DNA of 64,000 nt from Pseudisothecium myosuroides (GCA_951799445.1 OX637291.1:4094501-4158500); one strand, 5' to 3'. Positions 48,100-59,812 are shown, counted from the stretch's first letter. The notes: generated from the sequence alone by a model not told the origin. Made by a program: numbers and translations.

Positions 48100-49416
48100 C
48101 TCCTAACCCGCTGTCACTTACAATCCAAAAAGTTGCACTGATAGGGCGCACTCTTATGCCTCCTCCTTGCTTCCCAACTCCTTTGCATCATTCCAACCCC
48201 ACCTTCGTCTGCTCCACAAGAGCACTCTCCCACCACTTCTCTCCTACCCTGCAACCACAAAACTCTCAAAACTCTCAAACACAATACTCCTAAAATCCTC
48301 ACAAAAGCAATCATCAGGTCCCAATCCACAAAGTGCACACAACCCGCGCACTCCGTGCCAGGGCGTGAGATAGCGAATACACTTGGAACGTAACGTCCAA
48401 CGATTGTACGACAAAAGGAGGAGCTTCTATGTCAAAGGAACGGGAACATCCACACCACCACAAACAGAAGTGAGCGACGTACATAGTCAAACCGAACACA
48501 CGGCACCGCCGTCGAAACGCCCCCCCGTCGTCTCCGCTCCACCCCGACGAGCAACGGCGCTGAATTCGCACGCGTTTCGTCACTCCGAAGGCACGACTAA
48601 CTTTAGTTGCGTTTCCATGGCGACGACGACGACGACAGGACCAGCGCCGGTATCCGTTGCGACCCAAGTGGTGCTTCCATTCGTGTCAAACAAAACTCAG
48701 AAAAAAACACAGATGATGCAGGTGCTTTCCTTGGGGTCCAATAAAACTCAGAAAAAAACACAAATGATGCAGATGCAACCGGGACCACGCCTACCCCCAC
48801 TTAGCTGGAAGATGCTAAATTTGGGCGCAAGCATGCTCTGTATGCACGGCGAGCACGGACAACGTCAAGGCTTCCGCTGCATGGAAAGCCCTAATGCCCT
48901 ATCATCCGCCATTCTGTGGTCAAATCGCGTTTCTATTCTATTATTATAATGAAACTGTACCTTCGCAGGTGTCTTCTACCCGTTTCGCGTGACCGTACAA
49001 AGATGAATATCCGTGTACAGTGTTTGAATCTCCACCTTGCAGCTATGAATCTCGACCTTGCAGCTTTGAATCTTGCTTTGGAATATTCAGAAATCACCTA
49101 CTCAGTTCAGCCAGCTGCTCTCAATGTGGCTTGGTCGTTTGTTACTACAGTAGGTTCGTGGATTGTTCCGAAGGCTGGAGCTGTCAACGGAAGCCTGCCC
49201 CACGCTGGTTTTTACTTTGCCAGCCTAATAAGTCAGCGGCGGATTTTTTTAGTGAGGGGGTGCATGGTCACTCAAAAGTCATAATTCTATTTCGATTGCT
49301 AATTTGTGACTTATGAGATCATCGTCACTCTGTTTAGTTTTCCAGTGATTGACTTCTCGTGACACGGAGTTTACTTTTCGATTACTTGTAGCAGATTTCA
49401 TAGCATGTGCTTTCCA
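48100..49416. promoter_or_regulatory. GC-richer region upstream of the ankyrin-like gene, with unassigned open frames
   Basis: Holds the minus-strand gene's leader and promoter. On the plus strand a 188-codon frame at 48,383-48,949 contains a 51-bp direct duplication ('aacaaaactcagaaaaaaacacagatgatgcag' / 'aataaaactcagaaaaaaacacaaatgatgcag', about 48,685 and 48,736). A frame at 49,002-49,284 contains short repeats ('aatctccaccttgcagct'). Neither encodes anything I recognise. They could be exons of a divergent gene or simply leader sequence. Confidence 0.35.
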
Positions 49417-49662
49417 CAAAATAGTGAAATTAGGTTGCGTTAACAATTGGGTTGCCTTACCCCAAGAAAGTTACTCTACAAGCCATCAAAGACAACAGAT
49501 ATTTCTACAAGTACTTCCATTTGTATACATGGAGGTTCATAAGTCTCAATTACAACAAAAACTAAAATCAAAAGTAATGCATTTTGGTACAATAATAGTA
49601 AATATTTGTATAGTGTCAAATGTCGAGAAATTAGTGAGGGACAACCTAATTTCACTATGTTG
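49417..49662. mobile_element. MITE of the CAAAATAGTGAAATTAGG family, copy 2
   Basis: The ends CAAAATAGTGAAATTAGGTT and CCTAATTTCACTATGTTG are inverted repeats; TA follows the right end (49,663-49,664). The interior 'ccccaagaaagttac' and 'acttccatttgtatacatgg' aligns with the copies at 29,544 and 61,738. Confidence 0.85.
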
Positions 49663-50291
49663 TACAGAGCTTTACTTCAACATTTCAGATATTTTTAGAG
49701 TTTTAGCAGCTATTTACCTTTCATCCCATATGGAGCTATTTTTTCAAGTATCGAGTCTGTTTTTTTACTCCAAATAGAAATTTTACAAATTTTTTCACTC
49801 CATTGTTTACGATGTTTTCAATTTGCAACAGGTATTTATCCTAATTCCATCCACTAACAATGAACTAACCAGAGGTTTTTTCCAAACATTACTTTAATTC
49901 AATTCAGTTTAGAAGAAGACGACTAGGTCATTGCATTTTGATTGACAAATGGAACCACATTGATTTGTCCTAGTAGTGATTGGGAAAATTAGTGTCACCA
50001 AATTGGTTCAAGAATATTTCAACCTGCACTAATTCAAAATAGTGTGAGTTTTGAAAATTAGTATTCCTTGTACTATTAGGACATATCAATGTAGTTAAGT
50101 CTAAATGCCTAAGGCACAATATTTTTGTGTCGACAAAACTTTGAAGTTAAATAAAACCATACTAAATTAGCAATTTTTTAGCAATTTTTTAAAACAAATT
50201 CATTTTGAAATCTAGTTTTAGCATCAAATCCAATCTTGAAAATGAATGTTTATGACTTTCCTATTCAAGATTTTGTGGAAGAGTGACACCT
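49663..50291. other. AT-rich spacer
   Basis: No gene or paired termini seen between the MITE and the LINE insertion. Confidence 0.4.
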
Positions 50292-50304
50292 AAATGGAAA
50301 TGGC

Positions 50305-51065
50305 TTACAGGGCCCGCCCTCAAAAAGACGCAGCATTTATCTGGTCACTCTGGCACAATGCAGTTGCAGTGAACTCATGGAGAGCTCGGATCGTCCCAGG
50401 GATTGACACTAGCTGCATTTGCTGCACCTCAGGTGACATCGAGACACCAATCCATAGATTCTTTCTCTGCCAGAAAACTCAAGCCATTTGGGATTGAGCG
50501 CAATCTATTATGCATCATCTCCGTGGTATTCCTCCCATTCTAGGACCCCATGCCCGGCTTGATGCCATCCACTGCATCTTTGGCTCTCCCCTCCCTAGAA
50601 AATTTTACAAGCACCGCACCATTTGGTCACTTCTCCGAGGGGCTATTCTTTGGCTTTGTTGAACTGCGCGCAACCACTTAGTTTTTGCCCAAGAACGTTG
50701 GCAGACCCAGTTCATCCGCTCCGCCCTTTGGACTGCTCTTCTTGATTATGGTCGTGCCGCGTTTCTGAAGGCTCAAAGGACTGCCCTTCATCAACCCCAC
50801 CAATCGTCTCGTATTTGGTCCAACTTCAACAAGATTTGGTTTCCTTCCCCTGTCCTTGCTAGAAGAGACGGGGATGCGAATTGTTGGAATAAGGAGGGCC
50901 CCCCTCCTTGTTTTCTCTTTTAGTTTCTCTCTCCTCCCTCTTTCCTTCTTCTTTTTTTTTTCTTCTCTCTTTGGCTCTGATTCTCTTCATTTGTCCAGCC
51001 GTTGGGCTTGGCTGTTTCTGTGACTTTTTTTTAATGCAATGGTTTGCCATATGTTTCAAAAAAAA
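50305..51065 (+). mobile_element. 5'-truncated plant-type LINE with target-site duplication
   Basis: Encodes the end of a LINE ORF2, including the reverse-transcriptase zinc-binding region of plant LINEs. Reading starts at 50,305 (AYRARPQKDAAFIWSLW...CICC...HRFFLCQKTQAIWD) and continues to a TAG at about 50,924. Two in-frame TGA codons (50,495 and about 50,660) replace probable tryptophans, so the copy is dead. A CT-rich 3' tail ends in poly(A) at 51,058-51,068. The 13-mer AAATGGAAATGGC is duplicated at 50,292-50,304 and 51,066-51,078, so the insertion is exactly bounded. Truncation at the 5' end is normal for target-primed reverse transcription. Confidence 0.9.
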
Positions 51066-51716
51066 AAATGGAAATGGCATTTACCATTTCTTTAAAGCAC
51101 ATTGAGCACATTGTGAGAGAATGTCAATTTGAGTGAAAAACACAAATCATTTTCAAAAGGGGTACACATGGCATTACCATTTGTTGTTAAGCTTTTCAAA
51201 AAAACTTGAAAGGGGTATACGTGTCACTTTGTCAATGATCAAGAAAATGAGACCAGTACTTGTGACAAACACCCCCACTCCATATTTGTATTTGTGTGAT
51301 ATCAGAGTTTGGCTGACAAACAATGTGGGATATTTGAAACCTGTTTGTCGTATTCATATTTTTTTTGTCTATATTCCTATATCCATAGTCCCATATCTAT
51401 ATTCCGTAACCTAGAGCACCAATGGCCAAGATCATTTTTCATGATGGTGATCAACGGCAATGGTTTACTTTTTTAATTGGAGATCAACAACATTGAAGAG
51501 GGGTGGAATTTTTTTTAAACTAAATCAACGGCTTTGGATTTTTCCAAAATGGGGGTGGAGAGAAATTGGAATACAAAGATGTGTTTGCTCTTTTCTCCTT
51601 ATTGTGGAAGAGTGTCCATAATAAATATTGATTTTCTAGTATTGAGGGCTTTGGGGAATGAGCTTCAAATACATTAGATCTTGGACAAAACATCACATTA
51701 GAAATCCATACCTTAA

Positions 51717-52640
51717 CCCCTAAAGAGTTCCATAACTATATTTTCACCAAAAACGCTCCAAAACTGCCATTTCTAGTACAAGTATCAAATTTTGGAAAAA
51801 AAACATTTTTGAACACATGCAACTATAGGATCTTGTAGTATGCTGATTTGAGAACATGTGGAAAAAATTTCAAAAATTTCCACAGCATGGATTGCAAGAT
51901 ATGAGCTTTTGAATTCACAAAAATCTTTTTTTTTGGTCCTTTGAAAAACAGGGCAAGTGCACTTCACAAGCTCAAATTTGTATGAAAAAATATCCCAAAT
52001 GGTGGTGCTTCTTTGGGTTCATTCTTCAAGGCAAGTTGGCAACATGCTTGAAAAATTTCAAATCATTTGGGATTGTACAACATATAAAAAAAATAGTAAG
52101 TAGAAAGAAATAGAGAATGATTCAAAATACAAAATTGTTAAGAATTTAATTATGGAATTGGAAAATGCCAATTGCAATGATTGCAATGTTATAATAAACA
52201 ATCTACATCCTATGATTTTATTTTTTTCTTAAAATATTGAAAATTGAAAAAAATAAAGGACTTCAAAGTTTATTTTAGAGTAGAGAATCAATAACTACCC
52301 TCAACCAAAAACTCCTCATAACTTTCATCTCATTGATCAAAATGGAATGATTAAAAGCTTTCCACATATCTATAAATCTATAAAATCAATTCAAAATTTT
52401 TGTTTCTAAACAAAGTGATTTTTTAATCTACCCGGATTGCCCATTTACAAAAAAAAATTACATATTAGGCCATAACTTTTGACTTATATTTCCAAATGTT
52501 ATGAAATTTAGTGTGCACAAAAGATATTCCTCATCCACACCTTCTATTAAAATTTGAGCCTAAAATATGCAGATCGTCATTTACACCAACCTATCCAAAA
52601 TTGCTATGTAGCCAAAAAATGCAGCATGGTCCGTTAGAGA
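51717..52640 (+). mobile_element. TTAA-flanked element, 924 bp
   Basis: The left end is CCCCTAAAGAGTTCC after TTAA (51,713-51,716). The right end is decayed (ccgttagaga) before TTAA (52,641-52,644). The interior is the best match to the split copy at 1-355 and 2,186-2,674. No coding capacity. Confidence 0.8.
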
Positions 52641-53059
52641 TTAAAACATTGTTGACTAGATTTTGAAAAGCCATAAATTGATTGGGGTTATGCATTTTTT
52701 ATTTTTTGGAAAATTATTTGTTTTCATCTTGGTTAACAGTATTAGTTTTTGTGGTAAAATTTTGCAAGAAGGCAAAATTCTAGGAGGATTTTTTGTAAAA
52801 GTTTTTTTTTGGTTTTGTAAAAGTTTTTTCTTCTGACACCAAATGACTAGTGATAGTCATTGAAAATAGAAGAAATAATCAAAGGTGGACAATTGAAATA
52901 GAAGTATATAGATAGAATTTCAAAATGTTTTTTTGGCTTTATACTATCTAGTAAATGAAGCTTCTCTAATTTAGTTTCTACTCAACTTTAAAACTTAAAA
53001 AAAGATGTTAACTTAAATAGTTGTAGTTTGAAAATAAAAGCCTACAACGATCTTATTTT

Positions 53060-53426
53060 TTCAAGATGCTATAACTACTTGCAAAACAAGATGCTCCATA
53101 ATTTTCACACCACTTATCCAAATGGAACAAAATATATCTTTCAATATAGATGAAAATATTATCCATTAAAAAATTTTAAAAATATATTTTCAAATTTTTG
53201 ACAGGGTTTTTGTTACCTCTTGATTAATTTGAGATTTGTGTGGCATAACTTTTGTTCCCATGTGTTGATTGAAATAAAAATTATATTTTCAAAAAGATTA
53301 TTTGTTTTTCTATCCTGAAAAAAAATCTCAAAAAATCTCAAAAAATCATACCAAATATTGAGATCATAGGAGTCTGCTGAGTTATCATTCAAGTATCCCT
53401 TGAAGGAACACTTGGACATTTAGGGG
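53060..53426 (+). mobile_element. TTAA-family element, right part only
   Basis: Parallels 18,360-18,699 ('aagatgctcc ataattttc', 'ttgtgtggcataacttttg', 'ggagtctgctgagtt') and ends in TTTAGGGG before TTAA (53,427-53,430). No matching left half was seen between 52,645 and 53,060, so it is truncated. The left boundary is approximate. Confidence 0.65.
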
Positions 53427-53844
53427 TTAAACATAGTATCTTGTCCTTCTATTCTATGTGAATACATTTACTTCTTTGTACACTTTGCTATAGCTAGTGT
53501 GCCTTTGATATCCATCAATATTTAAAAGCGCCTACTATCCTTAAATAAAATTTCTTGTATATGATTGTATTCCAATTGTTACAAGAATGTTGTGCACATA
53601 TAATGACTTCTTGTCATGTATTTGCAAGAGCATCCTACATACTAAGTACAAAATTATGAAGCGTGACTGTATAGTGGGAAAAATAGTACTCCATCTAAAT
53701 TTTTGGTAAAAGTTTGCCAAAACCTTTGTGTCAAATGAAGATTGTTTCTTGAAGAATTCCCCTCAACGTTGTACATCTCAGATAATCCCCTTCCAAACAA
53801 TCCTCATGAATCTTGTTATTTACTTTTCTTTTTCTTCTTCTTAA

Positions 53845-53916
53845 CCCCTCACCACCTAGAGTATCTCAGAATACACTGCAAAGGGGACATATTTTGTCCC
53901 CTTAGGCAGTGAGGGA
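53845..53916. mobile_element. 72-bp TTAA-flanked micro-element
   Basis: The ends CCCCTCACCACCTA and TAGGCAGTGAGGGA are inverted repeats with two mismatched positions, flanked by TTAA (53,841-53,844; 53,917-53,920). A second perfect palindrome-like pair, AAGGGGACA / TGTCCCCTT, sits inside at 53,881-53,904. The CCCCT ends and TTAA flanks suggest the same transposition mechanism as the large family, but the inner sequence is unrelated. Confidence 0.7.
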
Positions 53917-53920
53917 TTAA

Positions 53921-55304
53921 CCCTCCAATGCCTATTTAAATCTTTTTTTGAATTCTTGAATATTTTGCTTATATTTTTGTACAAATACAACTTTGTAGCA
54001 TTCCTGGATTGAAGTCAAGTTCACCAAAGCGACACCTGGATTCCAAATTCAATGAAATTTGTTTTTCTTTTTTTACTTATTTTGTGCATCTTCAATGTGT
54101 CTAGGTCGGGACCAAAGGAATAATTTCACTTTAGAGTGGTTATTGGCTTACAAAAGTTCACTTTATAGAAGTTCTATTGTATCAGTTATTTTACATTTGT
54201 ACAACTGTATAGATATTCAAAACTTTTCTTGGCAAATATTATATAGTTCACAGAGAGAGCCTCTAGAAGCGTATATCAGCCTCGTTTGAAAGAAGCATCA
54301 CCCCGATGCACGGCACTCTTCATCAGCAGGATTACTGTATGTCCTTTGGAGCTCGTAGGGATTTAGCCATTTGACTTCTTAGACTACAACCTCATTGTAA
54401 GCAAAATGGTATTGAATTTGGTGGTTTCTCTTTCTTCCTCCATATAAGTTAGAAGCAAAAAAAAGCATACTGCAACCGCCCTTCCTTGAAGTTACTACCA
54501 ATTCGCTTTTGACAAGCAGATTCCAGAAGATTCACCCGATCGAGACAGTCAGTGAGTGCGGGCATCTTCCGTTCGGTTAATGGAATCTCCTGGGAGTAAC
54601 TTATTACTATTAACTTATTATTACACCAAGTGCGCATGAACAGTCACATGAATCAGCCGGCCGGTAGCCAACGAAATCACCTTTGAATTCCTTCATTACT
54701 GAAAATTACAGAGCTTCGAAACGTGGGGAGTCCCAAGTGGGTGCCCGGAAGAGTGAATTGGAGTTTCGCCATGCGGAAGCCTAAGCTTAATTGAGGGAAG
54801 CTCGTGCAAGGCGTGCCGTGAGCCTTGCATCAATGTGGTGAAGTGATGTAAATTTTTTTTCATTCATTCTCAGAAAGATGGTCACCGAGAAGGAGCAGTA
54901 CTGTACTGTTCAGTACTTTACAGAATAATGACTGTGTTGGAGAGCCCTGTTGGAGGGGATTAGGGGAATGTACATTTTTAGCTCTTCAACTTCCAATACA
55001 TGAATTGTAACTAAGCAACGAAATTGAATTGAAATCTAAGGTCCAGTGATACCAGTCACTGTCCAAATCTACGACAAATGTTGTCGAAAGACATTCCCCC
55101 AACAAACTCTTCGTTACCTTCAAGCTCATTTGTCGCACTTCTTCAAATAAAAGAGTACAAAGTGATTGATCGGGAACTGCCTGAGGCAAGGAAGCAGTCC
55201 GTGATGAGAGCATGATGAATGGCATGGGTTGATTCATTGGAGTCCAAAATCAGGATAACCCGGAGTGAGAAGCAATCAAAATAGCAACCAGGAGTGGAAG
55301 GCCG
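53921..55304. other. Possible single-copy island, no gene model
   Basis: From about 54,290 the sequence is less A/T-rich and not shared with other parts of the window. Minus-strand frames at 54,449-54,637 and 54,986-55,237 are exon-like in composition, but no splice-linked model or recognised product could be built. Confidence 0.3.
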
Positions 55305-55367
55305 GGGTGAACTGACCCCCTCGCTCGGCCTCGAGGGAAAACCCCGAGCGAGGGGGCCAGTTCACCC
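55305..55367. repeat. Near-perfect GC-rich hairpin
   Basis: A 24-nt arm (55,305-55,328) and its complement (55,344-55,367) differ at one position, which would be a G:U pair if the minus strand were transcribed. The loop is 15 nt and contains cctcgagg. The arm begins GGGTGAACTG and is far richer in G/C than its surroundings. It could be a tiny MITE, a terminator-like structure or a small-RNA precursor; nothing decides between these. Confidence 0.7.
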
Positions 55368-55846
55368 TGACCGAGTGGAAGCTCACCAGCAGGATTTGGA
55401 ATCTAGGAATATCGTTACTTCGCTAGGGGTGTGGGTGTACGGGAACAGAAGCAAATGAACTCGGGAATGAACTGAAGGTAAAGCTTATTTTGGGAGTGAC
55501 AACGGCGTTGAAATTGGAGTACATGTCGCCTAACCATTGAAGACTATAGTTACGCATTGCTCGGAAGCAGCTCCGGAGTCCCAAGTTCCCAACTGATGTG
55601 AGATTCCGTTGTTGATATTTCAATTGTTGTCTGGCTGAGGTGGAGATTCATCAGAGTTGACCTCGCAGTCCTCCCGGTCCCAGATTCACCTGCCCTGCGT
55701 GGCTGCGTCTCCGACTGGATCTCTGATTCGTCTCCACCTTCACGCCACCCTTTCCGCTAGCTCTTGCAGAGAATCTTTGAAACTGCAGGAAAACGAAGCC
55801 TCCGGCCTCCCTTCACAGTTCACACTGCTGTTGGCTTGTTGACGCA

Positions 55847-56071
55847 GTGGTGAATCGTGAGCTTCTGGCCGGCCAGGAATTCCCTTCTGATGACAGCGTA
55901 ACAGCCACGCGGCAGAGTTCGAAATCATCCAATAATCGCAGAAAAGTTGTCAAGTTTGTTCTCTCCAAGGAGCCGAGGCTTGGCATTCACAATGGCACCT
56001 CATCAGCACCTATGGTAGAACCACCCATAGTTGACCACTTAAGCAATTCCGCACATGTTCTAGAGCAGTAG
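55847..56071 (+). CDS. Possible exon running into a MITE, function unknown
   Basis: A frame follows an acceptor-like ttgacgcag (ending 55,848) and encodes a basic, Ser-rich segment (e.g. SSKSSNNRRKVVKFVLSKEP). It continues into the MITE that starts at 56,013 and stops at 56,069-56,071 within it. A second frame just upstream (55,657-55,842) has similar composition. If expressed, the last 19 residues would be MITE-derived. No homology recognised and no start established. Confidence 0.25.
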   Translation: MVNRELLAGQEFPSDDSVTATRQSSKSSNNRRKVVKFVLSKEPRLGIHNGTSSAPMVEPPIVDHLSNSAHVLEQ

Positions 56072-56411
56072 AAGACAATATTAATTTTCAGCCATGTAGA
56101 AAGATAGAAATGACGGACATTGCCAATTTTTCATGATTTTTATCCTTGAATTCAAATTACTATGAATTTTGGAAGCCAAAAGTTGGCCTTGAATCCATAC
56201 CCAATCGATAGACTCTATTAGTTCCGATCATTCAAGAACTACTTCCCCACTCATTACTTCCAACTTTCTTCCTACTACTTTGGGACATGTGTCATGACTT
56301 TATTAGTCCCAATCTTGAAAAGGGAAAAAAAAAACATTCCAAGCTTGGTTGGAAATAAATGCACCTTATAGGTTGGGTATCGTTCTTGGTTGGCAATGGG
56401 TGGTTCTACCA
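56013..56411. mobile_element. TA-flanked MITE of the TGGTAGAACCACCC family, copy 1
   Basis: The ends TGGTAGAACCACCCAT and ATGGGTGGTTCTACCA are perfect inverted repeats with TA on both sides (56,011-56,012; 56,412-56,413). 'agatagaaatga(c/t)gg' and 'caatttacaatgaattttg'-type blocks are shared with 59,402-59,812. Confidence 0.85.
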
Positions 56412-56413
56412 TA

Positions 56414-57740
56414 ACTCACATAGTAGTAACTAAAGTAGTCTGCTCTTAAAGCGACCATTTAAGAGTTGTTTTACCTTTTTTAGATATTGATGGACTTCTC
56501 CATGCATGACCCGATATATATTCAAGGATCCAATAGTTATTTCCTTAATCTTACATGATTTGTTTTTTAACAAAAGTCTTCAATATGTCAAAAATTACAT
56601 AGTTTTGTTTAGAAAAGTCAAAGGAATTTTAAGGATTAACCCATTTTTATTTTGAATTTTGCATGAGAGATAAATCTTCAAAAATATTATGAAGGTGGAA
56701 ATTTTAAGTGTAATTTAACAAGTACATTTCCTTTTTTCAACAATTAGAAGGACTTGTATGAAGCACTATATTGTACAATCATGTTTTTCTGCAATGCCAA
56801 AATGGAAGACATTTTTATTTTGAATTTTTTGTTGAACAAAAAAACCTTTGAATGTTTTGGAGTGTCATCTTCAATTTCTTTAAAGAAAAAAGAAAAAAGA
56901 AAAGGGTGATTGTAGTGAAGTTTTGTATCCAAAATACATAATGTTGATGGGACAAGGGAATTATTTAGCCATAACGTACACATGGAGTACAAAAAGGTAC
57001 TCAATACGCTTGCCTTTGCCTTTAGGAACTTAAAGATTAGTTGTCTCAATCATTGTGAGCCAAACCACCTTCAATTGTTGTTCTTTTTCTCAATGAAATC
57101 TAATTTCACTTGTATAAGTAAACGATAATAAGAGAACTGTATCTAAAATCGACCTTGTAAATTGAACATTTGATTGTGGTTTTTTATTATTAAATTAATT
57201 GAGGGTCTTTGTTACATCACCTTGGCAATTGAAAAAAGATTTCATATGCTTTTAGCATACATTTTTTTGACTATATATGATTAAACAATGATTTCTTAAA
57301 AGTGTTGGTGGTGCATTTGCAACAACATACGGACCTTACACTCTCATGTTGTTCAGAAGGTCTAAATTTCAGGCAAGAATCTCTAAGAAGTTGTTTTTGC
57401 AACAAGTTACCTCAATGCAAGAGAGAGTCCACTTTTCAAATTAAGTAATTATCATTTGTATGATTTTTCTTCCTTCGGTGTGATTTAACATGAACTTTTG
57501 TGTTTTATCTTACAAGTCTAACTTTGAGTGGGATGAGAAATTGTGGATAAAAACATGACTAATTTCACTATTACTCAGTGATTGTGACAACTTTCAAAGC
57601 TATAAAGTACACGAGTTTTACTTTCAGTTGTCCAATTTTCAAATCCGAATTTCCTTGTGTCAATGTCACGTGCTTTTTGAGAAGACTTCCAACGAGAATA
57701 CAATACTGAAGTTCAACCTCATTCCACGTACAGTATGTCA
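56414..57740. other. AT-rich intergenic DNA
   Basis: No gene or bounded element recognised. A frame at 56,744-57,049 (-) is Phe/Leu/Lys-rich, as expected from A/T-rich non-coding DNA. Confidence 0.4.
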
Positions 57741-57756
57741 AAAGTCAACAATAAAT

Positions 57757-57782
57757 CCCTTTATTTGTGTAAGAAAAAAGAA
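57757..57782 (+). mobile_element. Ultra-short poly(A) retro-insertion, copy 1
   Basis: The insert CCCTTTATTTGTGTAA plus an A-rich tail is flanked by AAAGTCAACAATAAAT (57,741-57,756) and AAAGTCAATAATAAAT (57,783-57,798), one mismatch in 16. The same 16-bp core occurs at 59,219 with different flanking duplications. Confidence 0.7.
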
Positions 57783-57798
57783 AAAGTCAATAATAAAT

Positions 57799-59202
57799 AT
57801 ATTTGTTGGTCTGTTTTGCCGCGTGCATTATGAAATCAGAGATGGTGCCCCTCCTCAGTAGTCACCCAAAACCATTCATGATTTCCAATACCGGTACAAC
57901 CAGTGTAAGTTAGTTGCGCAGGGCGGGCGTCTTCCAAGGACGTACTGTTGCCATTTGTCGATTTTCACCGATTTTGTAAGCGGAGTCGAGCCAACGAATC
58001 GTGGACAAGAGACTTCGCTCTCACTATGGATTGGAAAACTTACGTTCAACTGCATAAAATCAGCAAGCATTCCTTGTTCTTGGCCGGGCTCGCAATGAAG
58101 GTATCTTCATTTGCTTCAATTTATTAAACAAAATGCAGCCAAGCATTATTATTTCGGCCAAGAAATGGTTGATTAAGCCTCCCTGTGAATCTGGCCTGAT
58201 CAAAATGGACGATGGAGGGCGAACGTGGCACGGTTTTTGATCTGCCTTTGAATCCTCATGGAATCTGAAAATAATAAGCATGTTATATTAAACGTTTTTG
58301 CAAAAGAGAGCCATGAAGATTCAAATCCCAATTTTAGACTACTCGATCAAACATCTCACATTCACACTGGTCATAGAGCGAGGGTCCAAAAGCTGTTTTA
58401 TTTTTATTTTTTTATTATAGTGACTTTGTAACAATAAGTTGAATTGAAATTATTAAAATAAGATCAATGATGCATAACTTCAGTTGTGATCTTCATTGGA
58501 GTCATGAAGTTGCTTACATCCATGAATAAATAGATTATGGAAGATTTGTAACAAAACCTCTCATTATCTGGAGTTCCTACCACAAGTTGAGTTTGAATGA
58601 CATTTTTGAACCACATACAATTGACATAGATCTTGAAGCGCAGAGTCATAACTCAGAAACCGATATGACTCATTCTCTTATCCACTTAAATTCTCAAATT
58701 CAACGGGTAGAAAACTCACCTCACAGTCCTCACTTGTGCATGCATGCCCACAAGTTGATTTTTTGGAACTCAACCAAATTTTCTACGAAATAACTGAAAT
58801 GTCTTCGCAACGTGGGTCTTTCAGAACTTACGTAATAAGGAGTTGCAGGCCCAAATTTCTTTGGAAAGTGAAAAGGATGAGTACATGACAGCTTTACCCT
58901 GCCTCACCCAATTCCTGCTTTCAACACCTTCTGGCTTTTTTTTTAAGTACCAAAAGGAAAGATTCTATTGCTCAAGTAAAGGCTTTCCTGAGATTCATCA
59001 GCCCAGCCTTCAATAATTGCGGGTGCCGCCCGAAAAGACGCCGTCCCGGTACAACTGATGGTGAACTGTTTGCATAGGATTCATGAGAAGAGGCTGTGCT
59101 GGCTGTGGAGACTAATAACTTATATATACTGTCAAGTAACACCTGAAATGGAATCTGGGTCTATCTGGATCTTATTAACTTCACTCCATTCTATCGAAGT
59201 CA
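57799..59202. other. Possible single-copy island, no gene model
   Basis: 57,850-58,300 and 58,800-59,110 are more balanced in composition. Minus-strand frames at 57,876-58,070 and 58,060-58,281 could be exons, but no product is recognised and no splice chain was established. Confidence 0.3.
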
Positions 59203-59216
59203 AGACCCGAGACAAG

Positions 59217-59252
59217 TTCCCTTTATTTGTGTAAAAAAAAAAAAAGAGAGAG
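59217..59252 (+). mobile_element. Ultra-short poly(A) retro-insertion, copy 2
   Basis: The insert TTCCCTTTATTTGTGTAA, poly(A) and a short GA run are flanked by the exact 14-mer AGACCCGAGACAAG (59,203-59,216; 59,253-59,266). It shares its core with the insertion at 57,757-57,782. Confidence 0.75.
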
Positions 59253-59401
59253 AGACCCGAGACAAGCATTTGGAGTTCCTCATTGACTAAAGACAGGTTG
59301 CAGCAGTTTTAGGAGCTTGCTTTCTCTTCAAATTTAGGAATATATGTAGAATGGTGATGAATGATATTGTTTTGTAGTGGAAATTAGATAAAAGGTGGTT
59401 A

Positions 59402-59812
59402 TAGTGGAGCCACCCATGACTGACCAAATAAGCACCTGCGGACATGATGTGGGGTACTTGGAGGGAAAGGAAAAATTCTTGCAGGTGTAGAGATAGAAAT
59501 GATGGGGATTGCCCAAATTTCGGGAATTTTATCACCTAGAGTCAATTTACAATGAATTTTGCAAGGCAAAAGTTATGCTGGACCCGTGTTCAACATATAA
59601 AGTCTTGGAAAATTGCTCAGAGAGTGAATAACTCATGTTTAGTGAGTCACGAAAAATGAGGACCATGTGTCATGGCCTTTGGGTTTGCATGCAGTACTGT
59701 AGCCAAAATTAGTCACAAAAACTACAACGGAAATGACTCTCACTGTCTGTTGCACTTGGGCTACCCTATTGACTGGCCATGGAGTGTTGGTTGGTCATGG
59801 GTGGCTCTACCA
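59402..59812. mobile_element. TA-flanked MITE of the TGGTAGAACCACCC family, copy 2
   Basis: The ends TAGTGGAGCCACCCATGAC and GTCATGGGTGGCTCTACCA are inverted repeats with TA at 59,400-59,401 and 59,813-59,814. The interior is similar to 56,013-56,411. No coding capacity. Confidence 0.85.

Noticed and set aside
50908..51105. Ser/Phe-rich frame at the LINE 3' end
   Set aside because: It is the CT-rich 3' untranslated tail of the LINE.
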